Assembly (NCBI GenBank): GCA_964561705.1
Contig: CAZLQJ010000009.1
Location: 1-34,417 of the forward strand
From: HGM12587 sp964561705
Lineage (GTDB): Bacteria; Bacillota; Clostridia; Lachnospirales; Lachnospiraceae
DNA: 34,417 nt
Direction of reading: 5' to 3'
Positions 8,101-15,965 of the stretch are shown here, one piece after another. How positions within the stretch are numbered: position 1 is the stretch's first letter; each line of letters starts with the position of its first letter. Position numbers and translations under genes: made by a program. Under the pieces are notes generated by a model. The model saw only the letters and a list, made by a program, of their open reading frames with translations, ran no database searches and was not told the origin of the DNA.

Positions 8101-9797
8101 CATTTGTCTCCTTTACCATAAAAAAAGTCAAATATTGCTTCTCCCAATGTTCTTCTGTCCACTTCATAATTATATATATCTGATAACGTATCCCACTCAT
8201 CATCATCCACTACAAGGCGATATAAATCGGAAACCCCTATTGCATATGCCTGCATTTTACGGCTTACTACAAATTCCAAAAATTCTTTCTTTTGTGTTTC
8301 ATCAAATATATCTTTATAAATTTCGTTATAGATAAAGTTACTAAGTGCCATATAAAATCCGGACAGAGCATAAAACTCACACAGTTCTAATATTGTACTC
8401 ACATTCTCCGATGTTTCGCCGGCTAAATACTGTTCGGTAAACCATTTTAAATAAGCCCATAATCCAATTTTTTCATTGTCTAATATATGCCACGGAATAT
8501 CCAACTGCTCGTCATGCGCATATGAAACAATTTGAGCGATTTTTCCATAAGACATATATTCGTTATCTTGATCTGTCATCAACGCATATGGCAGCGTAAG
8601 CATCTCTACAAAACGGTCATGATCCTGTATACCAATTTTATTTTCTATCCATTTAAAGATTAACCTTTCTTGAAACTCTAAAGGATTTACCTCACATGTG
8701 GCCATCTGTAAAATTTCCAACAGATCTTTACACAAAAGCGCCAATCTCAGCTTTTTTTGATCTGCATCCAGCATCCCCTCTAATTCCAATATCTCATTTT
8801 TCAAGGATTTTATAGAAACTTCATGTGCAGACATCGTATATTGACACATATGTCTAAGTAGTTCTTCATTTGATAATCCTTCAGCTATTTCACTGCATTT
8901 CATCAAAGCAGCCATTGTATCGTGATCACCCATTTTAAGGAAGTCGATCAAAATTTTCATATACGCTAAAACAATTTCTTCATCTTCCCACGTAATTTGA
9001 TCATATTCATCAGTTCCTGATGTTTTCGCATTTTTCAGTTCGAATAGTAGGGAATAAAATTTTTCTACTGATTTTTTGTCACTACGATACCCCAACTGAT
9101 TTCCTTCCGAATCACATATCACCATTCTATAATCATCATCCATTTTTCCGTATGAAACCTGATCCCACAACAAGTCTTCATACCCTATCTCAACCCACGT
9201 CTCATCTTCATACATGGCGTATAAACTTGCAGTTGTAAAATAGATCTCACAATTGGCTACTTTTCCCAGATATGCATCCGGAATAATTGAAAAAAACGTC
9301 TCTGCAAGTACTCGATAATCTTTATCTCTTTTATAGATTTGATATTTTTTCATAATACTTTTTAATCTATTCAAATCTTCTACATCGAACCGCTCCGCAT
9401 CAGGTTCTTCCATAGATTTCTCTATATTTTTAGAATCTTCTGCAGCATCCATCATACAGTTCTCTGTCGATGATTTCTCATCATCCGCTCCACGTTCCAA
9501 TTCAATATCAAACTCTGAAAAGTCTTTTGCTCTTATACTTTTCAGACTTTTAAATTCTTCGTCTGTCCCTACAAAAATAATCTTGACTCCAAATGGATGC
9601 GCATAACAATCAACAACTTCTTTATAAATATCATGCAGCTTTTGAACCAGCGATGCCGACAAAAATTCTTCATAACTAAACGGTGAATGATTATTATCAG
9701 CCAAGCTTTTCCAATCTTTATCTTCTTTGCTATACTCAAAATACTCTATTCGGTTTTCTTTTGCATTGCTACATATTTTTATCTGATTTTTATCCAT
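8100..9797 (-). CDS. Unknown protein sharing the dynamin's N-terminal domain
   Basis: 565 residues, no known family recognised. Residues 1-105 align with the start of the adjacent dynamin: both have IKICS, IEYF, SP..., FxSAxL, DI..E.V, IFxGT and a final FSxxDIxL. Residues about 105-150 are a Glu/Asp/Ser-rich linker. About 180-270 has alternating beta-type pattern (EIYFTTASLYAMYE, WVEIGYEDL) that could be a PH-like fold, a guess from pattern only. The rest, to 565, looks all-helical and repeat-like. No membrane segment or catalytic motif is evident. The start at 9797 is preferred to the ATG at 9809, which would touch its own AAGG; the site AAGGA overlaps the stop of the WYL gene. Its TGA overlaps the dynamin start. 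Likely a scaffold or sensor working with the dynamin through the shared domain. Confidence 0.8.
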   Translation of the reverse strand: MDKNQIKICSNAKENRIEYFEYSKEDKDWKSLADNNHSPFSYEEFLSASLVQKLHDIYKEVVDCYAHPFGVKIIFVGTDEEFKSLKSIRAKDFSEFDIELERGADDEKSSTENCMMDAAEDSKNIEKSMEEPDAERFDVEDLNRLKSIMKKYQIYKRDKDYRVLAETFFSIIPDAYLGKVANCEIYFTTASLYAMYEDETWVEIGYEDLLWDQVSYGKMDDDYRMVICDSEGNQLGYRSDKKSVEKFYSLLFELKNAKTSGTDEYDQITWEDEEIVLAYMKILIDFLKMGDHDTMAALMKCSEIAEGLSNEELLRHMCQYTMSAHEVSIKSLKNEILELEGMLDADQKKLRLALLCKDLLEILQMATCEVNPLEFQERLIFKWIENKIGIQDHDRFVEMLTLPYALMTDQDNEYMSYGKIAQIVSYAHDEQLDIPWHILDNEKIGLWAYLKWFTEQYLAGETSENVSTILELCEFYALSGFYMALSNFIYNEIYKDIFDETQKKEFLEFVVSRKMQAYAIGVSDLYRLVVDDDEWDTLSDIYNYEVDRRTLGEAIFDFFYGKGDK

Positions 9798-9811
9798 GAC
9801 TGTACTCATCC

Positions 9812-10780
9812 TTAGGTAATTATTTCTACAACTTCTCCCTGGCTCCTCAACCACATCTCAATCCCTTTTCCAAACACCTCAGCCGAGATCACATACCCAG
9901 CTTCTGTTTCTTCTAATATCTGCGCCGTTGGCAGCCTGTCCAGGATTGCATCCACATCGGTTCCAGTATACTGAAACTTCACCTTCTGCAGCTTCCCGCC
10001 GTACATAAACTGAATCCGTTTCCGAAACTCTCCTTCTTCAAAACGATCCCGATATGGCACATAGAACTGCTCGTCCAGTACCTGAAATTCCTTAATCCTG
10101 TCAATCCGGTAAATGGTTGGAAAGGCATCATTTAGAACCTCAAAATGGTTTCTGACCTCGTCATTTTCATCAATGAACGCTGTCAGATAAAAATAATATT
10201 CCGAAAAGATGATTGCCAGCGGCTTGATCTTTCTGGTAACAATTTTCTTATCTTTCGTACGCTGATAGGAAATTTCCAGATACCGTTTCTGTTTGATTGC
10301 TTCCCCAATCTCCCAGAGATTTTCCGTCACATAGATCCCATGTCTTGGTTCCACATAATGGAACAATTCATTGGAAACAAGCTCACGGATCATCTTCTGA
10401 CTTTCTGCCGGAACGCTGGATAACATAATTTTCTCCATGATGTGTTCCATTTCATCTTTAGGAAATGCCCTGCTCGCCAGTAAAATTTTACTGATTGCCA
10501 ACAATTCACTATTCGTAAACTTTAATAAAGAAATTTTCTCCAAACGATAACCCTTTTTCGCCCGATCATAGATTATCGAATGTTGATAGTCACCCCGAAT
10601 CATATTATTCTGCATATAGGTACGGATATCATCTATATCACGCTGAATACTTCTTTCGTTGACGCCAAAACGTTCCGCCAGCTCCTTTTTTTTGACCAGT
10701 GCACCGTCCATGATCTTGCTGTATATGTAGAGAATCCGTCCCATTTTGTTTGTGTCTTGAACATCACTGAATTTTTCCAT
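9812..10780 (-). CDS. WYL-domain transcriptional regulator
   Basis: 322 residues. An N-terminal winged helix-turn-helix (LYIYSKIMDGALVKKKELAE, then RFGVNERSIQRDIDDI) is followed by a WYL domain with RYLEISYQ and YFYLTAFID (the WYL signature position) and a C-terminal extension ending in a typical regulator tail. The chosen start has AAGGGG ten bases upstream; an upstream in-frame extension to 10843 lacks a ribosome site. WYL regulators sense ligands or nucleic acid and often control phage-defence and other conflict loci (BrxR and CapW are known examples). It is the first gene of the seven-gene minus-strand operon and its stop overlaps the next ribosome site, so autoregulation of the whole operon is likely. 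Its 3' half is visibly richer in G and C than the genes behind it. Confidence 0.88.
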   Translation of the reverse strand: MEKFSDVQDTNKMGRILYIYSKIMDGALVKKKELAERFGVNERSIQRDIDDIRTYMQNNMIRGDYQHSIIYDRAKKGYRLEKISLLKFTNSELLAISKILLASRAFPKDEMEHIMEKIMLSSVPAESQKMIRELVSNELFHYVEPRHGIYVTENLWEIGEAIKQKRYLEISYQRTKDKKIVTRKIKPLAIIFSEYYFYLTAFIDENDEVRNHFEVLNDAFPTIYRIDRIKEFQVLDEQFYVPYRDRFEEGEFRKRIQFMYGGKLQKVKFQYTGTDVDAILDRLPTAQILEETEAGYVISAEVFGKGIEMWLRSQGEVVEIIT

Positions 10781-10828
10781 AACCGTTACACCCCTTAAGT
10801 TTTTATTTTTATGATAACGATTTACATA

Positions 10829-10841
10829 GACAGATATTGTC
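10829..10841 (-). promoter_or_regulatory. Possible operator upstream of the WYL gene
   Basis: GACAGATATTGTC is an inverted repeat (GACA, five bases, TGTC) about 50 bases before the chosen WYL start, in an A+T-rich stretch where the operon promoter should lie. I found no convincing -35/-10 pair around it. It is a candidate binding site for the WYL protein by position only. Confidence 0.3.
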
Positions 10842-11079
10842 ATTATTCTTTCTTTATTTCCGGTTCCGCATCTGATTTTAACAATGCTTCCATCTGTTAT
10901 TTTCTATCGATATCATTACAATAAATAAGGTTGCTGTAGATACTGTATATTATAAAACTTTTTCTACGTTAAGGCAATATCATTTCCTTTATAATTCTTC
11001 AATCCCCGCCCGGCCAAACGCGTTCAAGCATGCCCAATTCATCCCACAACAGATGATCTGCCGCCTAATCACCATTTGT

Positions 11080-11095
11080 GGTATCTTAAGATACC
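11080..11095. promoter_or_regulatory. Perfect 16-bp palindrome, candidate XRE operator
   Basis: GGTATCTTAAGATACC reads the same on both strands with no spacer and cannot be extended by one base. It lies about 40 bases before a TATAAT box and about 90 before the XRE coding start, a typical place for an autoregulatory operator of a dimeric helix-turn-helix protein. It is not followed by a T-run, so it is not a terminator. Confidence 0.55.
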
Positions 11096-11110
11096 TCGTT
11101 TTGCAATACG

Positions 11111-11139
11111 TTATTCTGACCGTCGAAACCGCATATAAT
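11111..11139 (+). promoter_or_regulatory. Probable promoter of the XRE gene
   Basis: A perfect TATAAT at 11134-11139 is 17 bases after TTATTC (11111-11116), a weak -35. A TTGCAA at 11101 is too far away (27 bases). The weak -35 next to a palindrome fits a regulated promoter. Confidence 0.45.
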
Positions 11140-11183
11140 AATCATGTCTCACTATGTAAAATCATAAAATGGAGGAAACACCT

Positions 11184-11396
11184 ATGGTTCGGTTACGTAT
11201 TATCGAAATCTTAGAAGAGCAAAACAAAACTCGTTACTGGCTATGCAAACACATGGATATGCATTACGTCAGCTTCAAAAAAATGATTGAGAATAACACA
11301 AACTCCATTCGTTTTGAAACACTTGATAAACTTTCCACCCTGCTTGGCGTTCCCGTTGGAGAATTATTTGAAAAAGTAGATGAATTTGCTGACTAG
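11184..11396 (+). CDS. Small XRE/Cro-type helix-turn-helix repressor
   Basis: 70 residues, essentially only the DNA-binding domain: MVRLRIIEILEEQNKT, then RYWLCKHMDMHYVSFKKMIE (helix-turn-helix), then IRFETLDKLSTLLGVPVGELFE, the usual XRE ending. The start at 11184 is chosen because GGAGG lies eight bases upstream; an in-frame ATG at 11169 directly abuts that site. It is followed by a strong terminator and so is a single-gene unit. A perfect palindrome upstream suggests self-control. Its targets are unknown; the divergent conflict operon and the convergent small membrane gene are the nearest candidates. Similar lone repressors are common in Clostridia, so a phage or element origin cannot be told. 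Confidence 0.85.
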   Translation: MVRLRIIEILEEQNKTRYWLCKHMDMHYVSFKKMIENNTNSIRFETLDKLSTLLGVPVGELFEKVDEFAD

Positions 11397-11405
11397 AAAA
11401 TTCAC

Positions 11406-11444
11406 GGTGCTACAAATTCATTCACGTTTTGGTAGCACCTTTTT
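11406..11444 (+). terminator. Terminator after the XRE gene
   Basis: GGTGCTAC (11406-11413) pairs with GTAGCACC (11432-11439) and is followed by TTTTT. The loop and right arm lie within the 3' end of the convergent small membrane protein gene. Confidence 0.85.
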
Positions 11445-11630
11445 GATCTTACGAAGCAGCAAATATTCCATGGTCATAACCACTGTCATCCCAAAGGCCG
11501 TGATCAGAAACACTCCGGGACTCATTTCATATTCCCCCATCTTATTGCAAATCATCAGCGCCATCAGCGACGCTATAAAATTCACCAGCACAAACACCAT
11601 CAATTCCCAATCTTTTCTCTTATCCTTCAT
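11418..11630 (-). CDS. Small two-helix membrane protein, unknown function
   Basis: 70 residues: a short charged start (MKDKRKDWE), two hydrophobic segments at about 10-30 (LMVFVLVNFIASLMALMI) and 39-60 (PGVFLITAFGMTVVMTMEYLLL), and a basic tail RKIKKVLPKRE. The two-helix hairpin with both ends basic predicts both ends in the cytoplasm. ATG at 11630 has AGGAG nine bases upstream; a TTG two codons earlier is too close to it. No family recognised. It converges on the XRE gene and its last codons form part of that gene's terminator. It could be an ordinary small membrane protein or part of an XRE/membrane-protein pair. Confidence 0.7.
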   Translation of the reverse strand: MKDKRKDWELMVFVLVNFIASLMALMICNKMGEYEMSPGVFLITAFGMTVVMTMEYLLLRKIKKVLPKRE

Positions 11631-11775
11631 TATCAATTACTCCTATCTCAAAAATTTACATTTTGGGCCCATTTTTACTTCCATTATATTGATCCAGTTA
11701 GACAAATACCGTCACATTTAAAAATTTTATGTCATTTTTTATACTTTTTCCGATAATCTTCTTCATAAAAACGGC

Positions 11776-11804
11776 AAAAATGGCCAGCATTTCTGCCAGC
11801 CATT
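11776..11804 (-). terminator. Terminator after rlmD
   Basis: On the minus strand an 11-bp stem (AATGGCTGGCA with TGCTGGCCATT, two G-T pairs) closes a GAAA tetraloop and is followed by a T-run, ten bases past the rlmD stop. Confidence 0.85.
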
Positions 11805-11813
11805 CTACGATCA

Positions 11814-13190
11814 TTATTTATTCAATTTTTCGTCGACCTCTCCCTTAGAAAGCAAAACAACCGTCTCCACATTTCCCGTCGCCGGGAACATATCCACGCA
11901 ACAGCATTTCGAAACCTGATATCCACGTTCCTGAAGCACGACCAGATCCCTTGCCAGTGAGGTTGGTTTGCAGGAAATATAAATCATACTGTCTACACCA
12001 TAATCGATGATCTTGTCCAATGCCTTTGGATGGATACCGTCACGAGGCGGATCCAGTACAATAAAGTCCGGTTTTTCTTCAATCGTATCCAGTACCTTCA
12101 AAACATCACCGGCCAAAAACGCACAGTTGTTCAATCCATTGAAAGATGCATTCACTTTTGCAGCTTCTACTGCTTCCTCAATGATCTCTACTCCTACTAC
12201 TTTTTTAGCCACCGGTGCCAACATCTGGGCAATCGTTCCGGTTCCACTGTACAAGTCAAAGATCACCTGATCTTTTGTATCTCCCACATATTCTCTTGCC
12301 TTGGAGTAAAGCACCTCTGCACCCAAAGAATTGGTCTGGAAGAAGGAAAACGGAGAAATCTTAAATTTCATTCCCAAAAGTTCTTCGTAGAAGAAATCCT
12401 GTCCATATAAAATGTCAGTTCCATCATTTTGCACCACATCAGCCAGACTATCATTTTTTGTATGTAAAATACCGGCAAATTTTCCCTTCAGATCCAGAGA
12501 CAGGAGCATTTCTGTCCATGCACTTAAGTCCACTTCCATCTGGGTGCTAGTCACCAAATCCACTAAAATTTCCTGGGTTTTTACAGCTTTCCGCACTAAC
12601 AGATGGCGCAGATATCCTTCATGACGCATTTTTTGAAAAAATGGAACGCCGGCTTCCCGAAAATAAGCCAAGGTTGAGGAAAGGATTTTTCGAAAATCCT
12701 CATCTACGATCTGGCACTGATCCACTTCCACAATATCATAAAAGCTGCCGCGTTTGTGCATTCCCAAAGATAACGGTCCCCCCTTAAATGCATCCCCAAA
12801 GGAATATTCCATTTTATTGCGGTAAGCTGCTGACTGGGGACTTGGCAAGATTCCCTCAAATGGGAGGTTTTCACATACCGGTTCCAGAAGTGCCTTAACC
12901 TGCGCTTCTTTCATTTTTAATTGTTCTTCATAAGGAAGGGGCTGAAATTCACATCCTCCACAGATACCATAATGCGGACATGACGAATCAATTTCCACTG
13001 GTGACTTTTCCAATACATCCAAAAGCCTTCCTTCACATTTCCCTTTTCGCTTTTTTGTGATGGAAAAACGAATCTTCTGACCTGCGATCCCGTGTTTTAC
13101 GATCACTTTTTCTCCCTCAATATTTAAGATTCCTTTATTCGGAAAGGATACACTTTCCACATATCCTTCAAAAATCTGTCCTTTTTTCAT
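11814..13190 (-). CDS. rlmD: 23S rRNA (uracil-5-)-methyltransferase, RumA family
   Basis: 458 residues, normal for the family. Residues 1-60 form a TRAM RNA-binding domain (GYVESVSFPNKG...). Four cysteines that should bind a 4Fe-4S cluster are visible: C71, C77 and C80 (CPHYGICGGC) and C159 (VDQCQIV). The methyltransferase domain has DLYSGTG for S-adenosylmethionine, LDPPRDG and the catalytic cysteine C407 in ISCKPTS. The enzyme makes 5-methyluridine in 23S rRNA; in Gram-positives one enzyme may modify two sites (RlmCD), so exact specificity is unsettled. The start has a purine-rich GAGGGTGAAAGAG upstream. It follows a terminator on its 5' side and has its own terminator behind it, so it is a single-gene unit. 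A housekeeping gene, and the first clear core gene to the right of the accessory operon. Confidence 0.92.
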   Translation of the reverse strand: MKKGQIFEGYVESVSFPNKGILNIEGEKVIVKHGIAGQKIRFSITKKRKGKCEGRLLDVLEKSPVEIDSSCPHYGICGGCEFQPLPYEEQLKMKEAQVKALLEPVCENLPFEGILPSPQSAAYRNKMEYSFGDAFKGGPLSLGMHKRGSFYDIVEVDQCQIVDEDFRKILSSTLAYFREAGVPFFQKMRHEGYLRHLLVRKAVKTQEILVDLVTSTQMEVDLSAWTEMLLSLDLKGKFAGILHTKNDSLADVVQNDGTDILYGQDFFYEELLGMKFKISPFSFFQTNSLGAEVLYSKAREYVGDTKDQVIFDLYSGTGTIAQMLAPVAKKVVGVEIIEEAVEAAKVNASFNGLNNCAFLAGDVLKVLDTIEEKPDFIVLDPPRDGIHPKALDKIIDYGVDSMIYISCKPTSLARDLVVLQERGYQVSKCCCVDMFPATGNVETVVLLSKGEVDEKLNK

Positions 13191-13233
13191 TCTCTTTCAC
13201 CCTCTGTTACTTTTCTATAAACTTCTGCTGTCT

Positions 13234-13260
13234 AAAAAAGGCTGCCCTAAAAGAGCAGCC
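13234..13260 (-). terminator. Terminator after the acidic membrane protein gene
   Basis: On the minus strand GGCTGC pairs with GCAGCC across a short loop and is followed by TTTTTT, 13 bases after the stop of the upstream gene and before rlmD. Confidence 0.85.
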
Positions 13261-13273
13261 CTTATGGAACCTT

Positions 13274-13570
13274 TTATTCGATTGTATCATCTACAACATC
13301 TTCTGCTTCTTCTGCAGCATCTTCAAATTCGTCTTCAAATTCGTCTTCATCATCAAAGAAATCGTCATCATAATCAAACTCATCTTCGAAGTCATCTTCG
13401 TAGTCTTCCAGATAATCCGGTTTTACGAAACGATACACCGCATATACAATACCGGCAATGGCCGCGATCACCAGCACAGCCCCAACGATACACATCACAA
13501 GATTGCATTTCTTTTCTTTGGCTTCTTCTTTTTTCAGAATCTTTGTTGCTAATTCTTCTAATTTGCTCAT
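13274..13570 (-). CDS. Small single-pass membrane protein with very acidic tail
   Basis: 98 residues. A lysine-rich N-terminal helix (MSKLEELATKILKKEEAKEKK) precedes one membrane segment at about 23-46 (LVMCIVGAVLVIAAIAGIVYAVYRF), followed by about 50 residues that are nearly all Asp and Glu with Phe and Tyr. By the positive-inside rule the acidic tail would lie outside the cell. The start has GGGAGG nine bases upstream; an in-frame ATG at 13591 lacks a site. No function recognised; similar acidic small membrane proteins appear common in Lachnospiraceae. It has its own promoter-like element and terminator, so it is a separate unit between pcrA and rlmD. Confidence 0.75.
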   Translation of the reverse strand: MSKLEELATKILKKEEAKEKKCNLVMCIVGAVLVIAAIAGIVYAVYRFVKPDYLEDYEDDFEDEFDYDDDFFDDEDEFEDEFEDAAEEAEDVVDDTIE

Positions 13571-13601
13571 ATGATAAGACCTCCCGATCAAACTTTTTCT
13601 T

Positions 13602-13610
13602 ATGATACCA
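13602..13610 (-). promoter_or_regulatory. Extended -10 promoter for the acidic membrane protein
   Basis: On the minus strand TGGTATCAT is an extended -10 (TG, one base, TATCAT), about 30 bases before the start codon. No good -35 is present, as often with extended -10 promoters. Confidence 0.45.
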
Positions 13611-13646
13611 CAAAATGCAAAAATTTACTAGCTGAAACAAAAGATT

Positions 13647-15866
13647 TTATATTTTTTTAAGCTTTGCAAATGAGGCAAACATTTTTTTCCTTCCGTAACT
13701 GTCAAAATCTACTGATACCTCATAATCTCTGCCGCCTTCTGTAATATCTGCTACCGTACCTGCGCCAAATTTCATATGTTTGACACGGTCTCCAATGCCA
13801 TATTCCAGATTTGCGGCCTTGGTTACTGTAAACTGCTGCACAGCCTTTGGTTTTTCACGGAAATTGCGTTTCATATCAAGGTAGGCTTCTCTTTTGGCAA
13901 CTTCCTGACTTCGCTCCTTCTTCAGTTCACAGCCGCTCTCCATGTTTTCCGGCGGAATCTCACGCATAAATCTTGAAATCGCATTAAACTGGTTTTGGCC
14001 GCGAAGCATCCGCATCTTTGCTGCAGACATGGTCAGTTTCTTCATGGCACGTGTGATCCCAACATAACAAAGACGACGCTCTTCTTCAATCTCCTCCACC
14101 GGATTATCTGCCATAATGGACATATAACTAGGGAAAATACCATCTTCCATCCCTGCAAGATATACATACGGAAATTCCAGTCCCTTAGCACTGTGAAGTG
14201 TCATCAAAAGCACACGGTTTTCATCATCTTCCATATTGTCAATGTCTGCAACCAGTGCAACTTCCTCTAAAAATCCGGATAAAGTCACTTCTTCCTCATC
14301 GTGATTTTCTTCATAGGATGCTATTTTCGAGATCAGCTCGTCAATATTTTCAATTCGAGCCTTTGCTTCCTCTGTACCTTCCAGCTCCAGTTCCTTCACA
14401 TATCCGGTGACTTCCAGAATTTCATCCATCAGCTGGGACAGGGATAATTCCTGTGCCTTTGCGCGAAAACTTTGAATGACCAATGCAAAATTTTTCAATT
14501 TTGCGGCACTCCTGCAAAGTTCCGGAATCCCTTCTGCATTTTCCAAAACCTCAAAAAAGCTCAGTTCATGCTCATCTGCGTACTGCTGAACCCTGGTAAG
14601 CGTTGTCTGACCGATACCGCGCTTTGGAATATTAATGATTCTGCGTACTGCCAGATCATCCATCGCATTGTCAATGGTCTTTAAATAGGCCAAAAGATCC
14701 TTGATCTCCTTACGGCCGTAGAAATGGATACCGCCAATCAGGCGATATGGAATATTTTCCCTGATAAACTGCTCTTCAAAAACACGGGACTGGGCATTGG
14801 TACGATACAGTACCGCATGATCCTGATACCGGCTTTCTGCCCGATTCACACTCTTTCTGATTTGTCCGGCAACATATTCTGCTTCTTCATAGCCATTGTA
14901 AAACTGCTGAAAATGGATGCCTTCTCCCTCTTCTTTCTGCGTCCACAAAGTTTTTTGCTTTCGTCCCTTGTTATTTGCGATCACGGCATTGGCTGCCGCA
15001 AGAATATTTCCGGTCGAGCGGTAGTTCTGCTCCAGTTTGATCACCTTTGCATCCTGAAAGACTTTTTCGAAATTCAAAATATTGCCAATATTTGCGCCTC
15101 GGAACTTATAAATAGACTGGTCATCATCACCCACCACACACAGATTTTCATATTTTCCTGCCAGAAGACTGACAAATTTAAACTGAGCGGTGTTCGTATC
15201 CTGATACTCATCAACCATAATATAACGGAAACGGTCCTGATAATATTCCAAAACCTCTTGACGGGTTTGAAAAAGTTCCACTGTCTTTACGATCAGATCG
15301 TCAAAATCCAGAGCATTGTTCCGGCGAAGGGCCTTTTGATATTCTACATATGCACGGCCTGCCAACTGCTTTTGATAATCTGCACCCGCATTCATAAGAA
15401 ACTCCTCCGGCGAAATCAGTTCATCCTTTGCCCGGGAAATAATTCCCAAAAAAGCCTTTTCTTTATAGATTTTGGGATCCAGATTCAGGCTGCGGATCAC
15501 ATCCTTCATGACAGATTTCTGATCATCTCCATCATAAATGGTAAAACGGGTGTCAAAGCCAAGCAGATCAATATGTCTTCTTAAAATCCGTACACAGGCT
15601 GAATGAAATGTAGAAACCCATACACCATCACTGCCAAAACCAACGATCTTATCCACACGTTCACGCATCTCGCCTGCCGCTTTGTTTGTAAATGTGATCG
15701 CCATAATATTCCAGGGATTCACGCCGCATTCTTCAATGAGATACGCAATCCTGTGGGTCAGCACTCTGGTCTTTCCGGAACCTGCTCCTGCCAGAATCAA
15801 AAGAGGTCCTTCCGTATGAAATACAGCCTCTCTCTGTCTGTCATTTAATGTATCGTAAATACTCAT
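13647..15866 (-). CDS. pcrA: ATP-dependent DNA helicase PcrA (UvrD family)
   Basis: 739 residues, the family's usual length. Superfamily 1A motifs in order: NDRQREAV (Q motif), AGAGSGKT (26-33), ITFTNKAAGEMRERV, DEYQD (219-223), VVGDDDQSIYKFRGA, then LEQNYRST, LMTLHSAKGLEFPYV and CYVGITRAMKKLT. The C-terminal YGIGDRVKHMKFGAGTV begins the Tudor-like domain that contacts RNA polymerase in Gram-positive PcrA. It unwinds DNA 3'-5' in repair, displaces RecA and resolves replication-transcription conflict. AGAAGGA lies about seven bases before the start. A good promoter lies upstream, in the divergent gap shared with the PHP gene. Nothing unusual seen. Confidence 0.96.
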   Translation of the reverse strand: MSIYDTLNDRQREAVFHTEGPLLILAGAGSGKTRVLTHRIAYLIEECGVNPWNIMAITFTNKAAGEMRERVDKIVGFGSDGVWVSTFHSACVRILRRHIDLLGFDTRFTIYDGDDQKSVMKDVIRSLNLDPKIYKEKAFLGIISRAKDELISPEEFLMNAGADYQKQLAGRAYVEYQKALRRNNALDFDDLIVKTVELFQTRQEVLEYYQDRFRYIMVDEYQDTNTAQFKFVSLLAGKYENLCVVGDDDQSIYKFRGANIGNILNFEKVFQDAKVIKLEQNYRSTGNILAAANAVIANNKGRKQKTLWTQKEEGEGIHFQQFYNGYEEAEYVAGQIRKSVNRAESRYQDHAVLYRTNAQSRVFEEQFIRENIPYRLIGGIHFYGRKEIKDLLAYLKTIDNAMDDLAVRRIINIPKRGIGQTTLTRVQQYADEHELSFFEVLENAEGIPELCRSAAKLKNFALVIQSFRAKAQELSLSQLMDEILEVTGYVKELELEGTEEAKARIENIDELISKIASYEENHDEEEVTLSGFLEEVALVADIDNMEDDENRVLLMTLHSAKGLEFPYVYLAGMEDGIFPSYMSIMADNPVEEIEEERRLCYVGITRAMKKLTMSAAKMRMLRGQNQFNAISRFMREIPPENMESGCELKKERSQEVAKREAYLDMKRNFREKPKAVQQFTVTKAANLEYGIGDRVKHMKFGAGTVADITEGGRDYEVSVDFDSYGRKKMFASFAKLKKI

Positions 15867-15900
15867 AGATTGTCCTTCTTTTGCTTAATAATATGCATGT

Positions 15901-15929
15901 ATTTTACCATACGTACGTTCGATTGGCAA
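15901..15929 (-). promoter_or_regulatory. Promoter of pcrA
   Basis: On the minus strand TTGCCA (-35, 15924-15929) and TAAAAT (-10, 15901-15906) are 17 bases apart, each one mismatch from consensus, about 35 bases before the start. Confidence 0.75.
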
Positions 15930-15965
15930 CGAATTATTAATTTTACATCCTTTTCTGAAATAGGC

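Larger units (their letters stand above)
10781..11183. other. Intergenic region between the WYL operon and the XRE gene
   Basis: About 400 bases between two divergently transcribed regulators. The left part is A+T-rich and should hold the WYL operon promoter; the right part holds a 16-bp palindrome and a -10 box for the XRE gene. The stretch 11000-11075 is richer in G and C than its surroundings and is open for about 49 minus-strand codons, but has no ribosome site or recognisable product; it may be a gene remnant. No tRNA, attachment site or insertion sequence end was recognised. Confidence 0.6.

Noticed and set aside
10781..10843. Longer WYL protein beginning at 10843
   Set aside because: The extension is A+T-rich, holds the putative operator, lacks a ribosome site and is foreign to the family.
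10981..11100. Minus-strand open stretch of about 49 codons in the gap between WYL and XRE genes, higher in GC
   Set aside because: No ribosome site, no recognisable family, and a second frame over the same bases looks equally plausible, so I could not support a gene or a named pseudogene.
14724..15584. Long plus-strand open frame (286 codons) inside pcrA
   Set aside because: It is antisense to conserved helicase motifs, has no ribosome site and a product without domain character.
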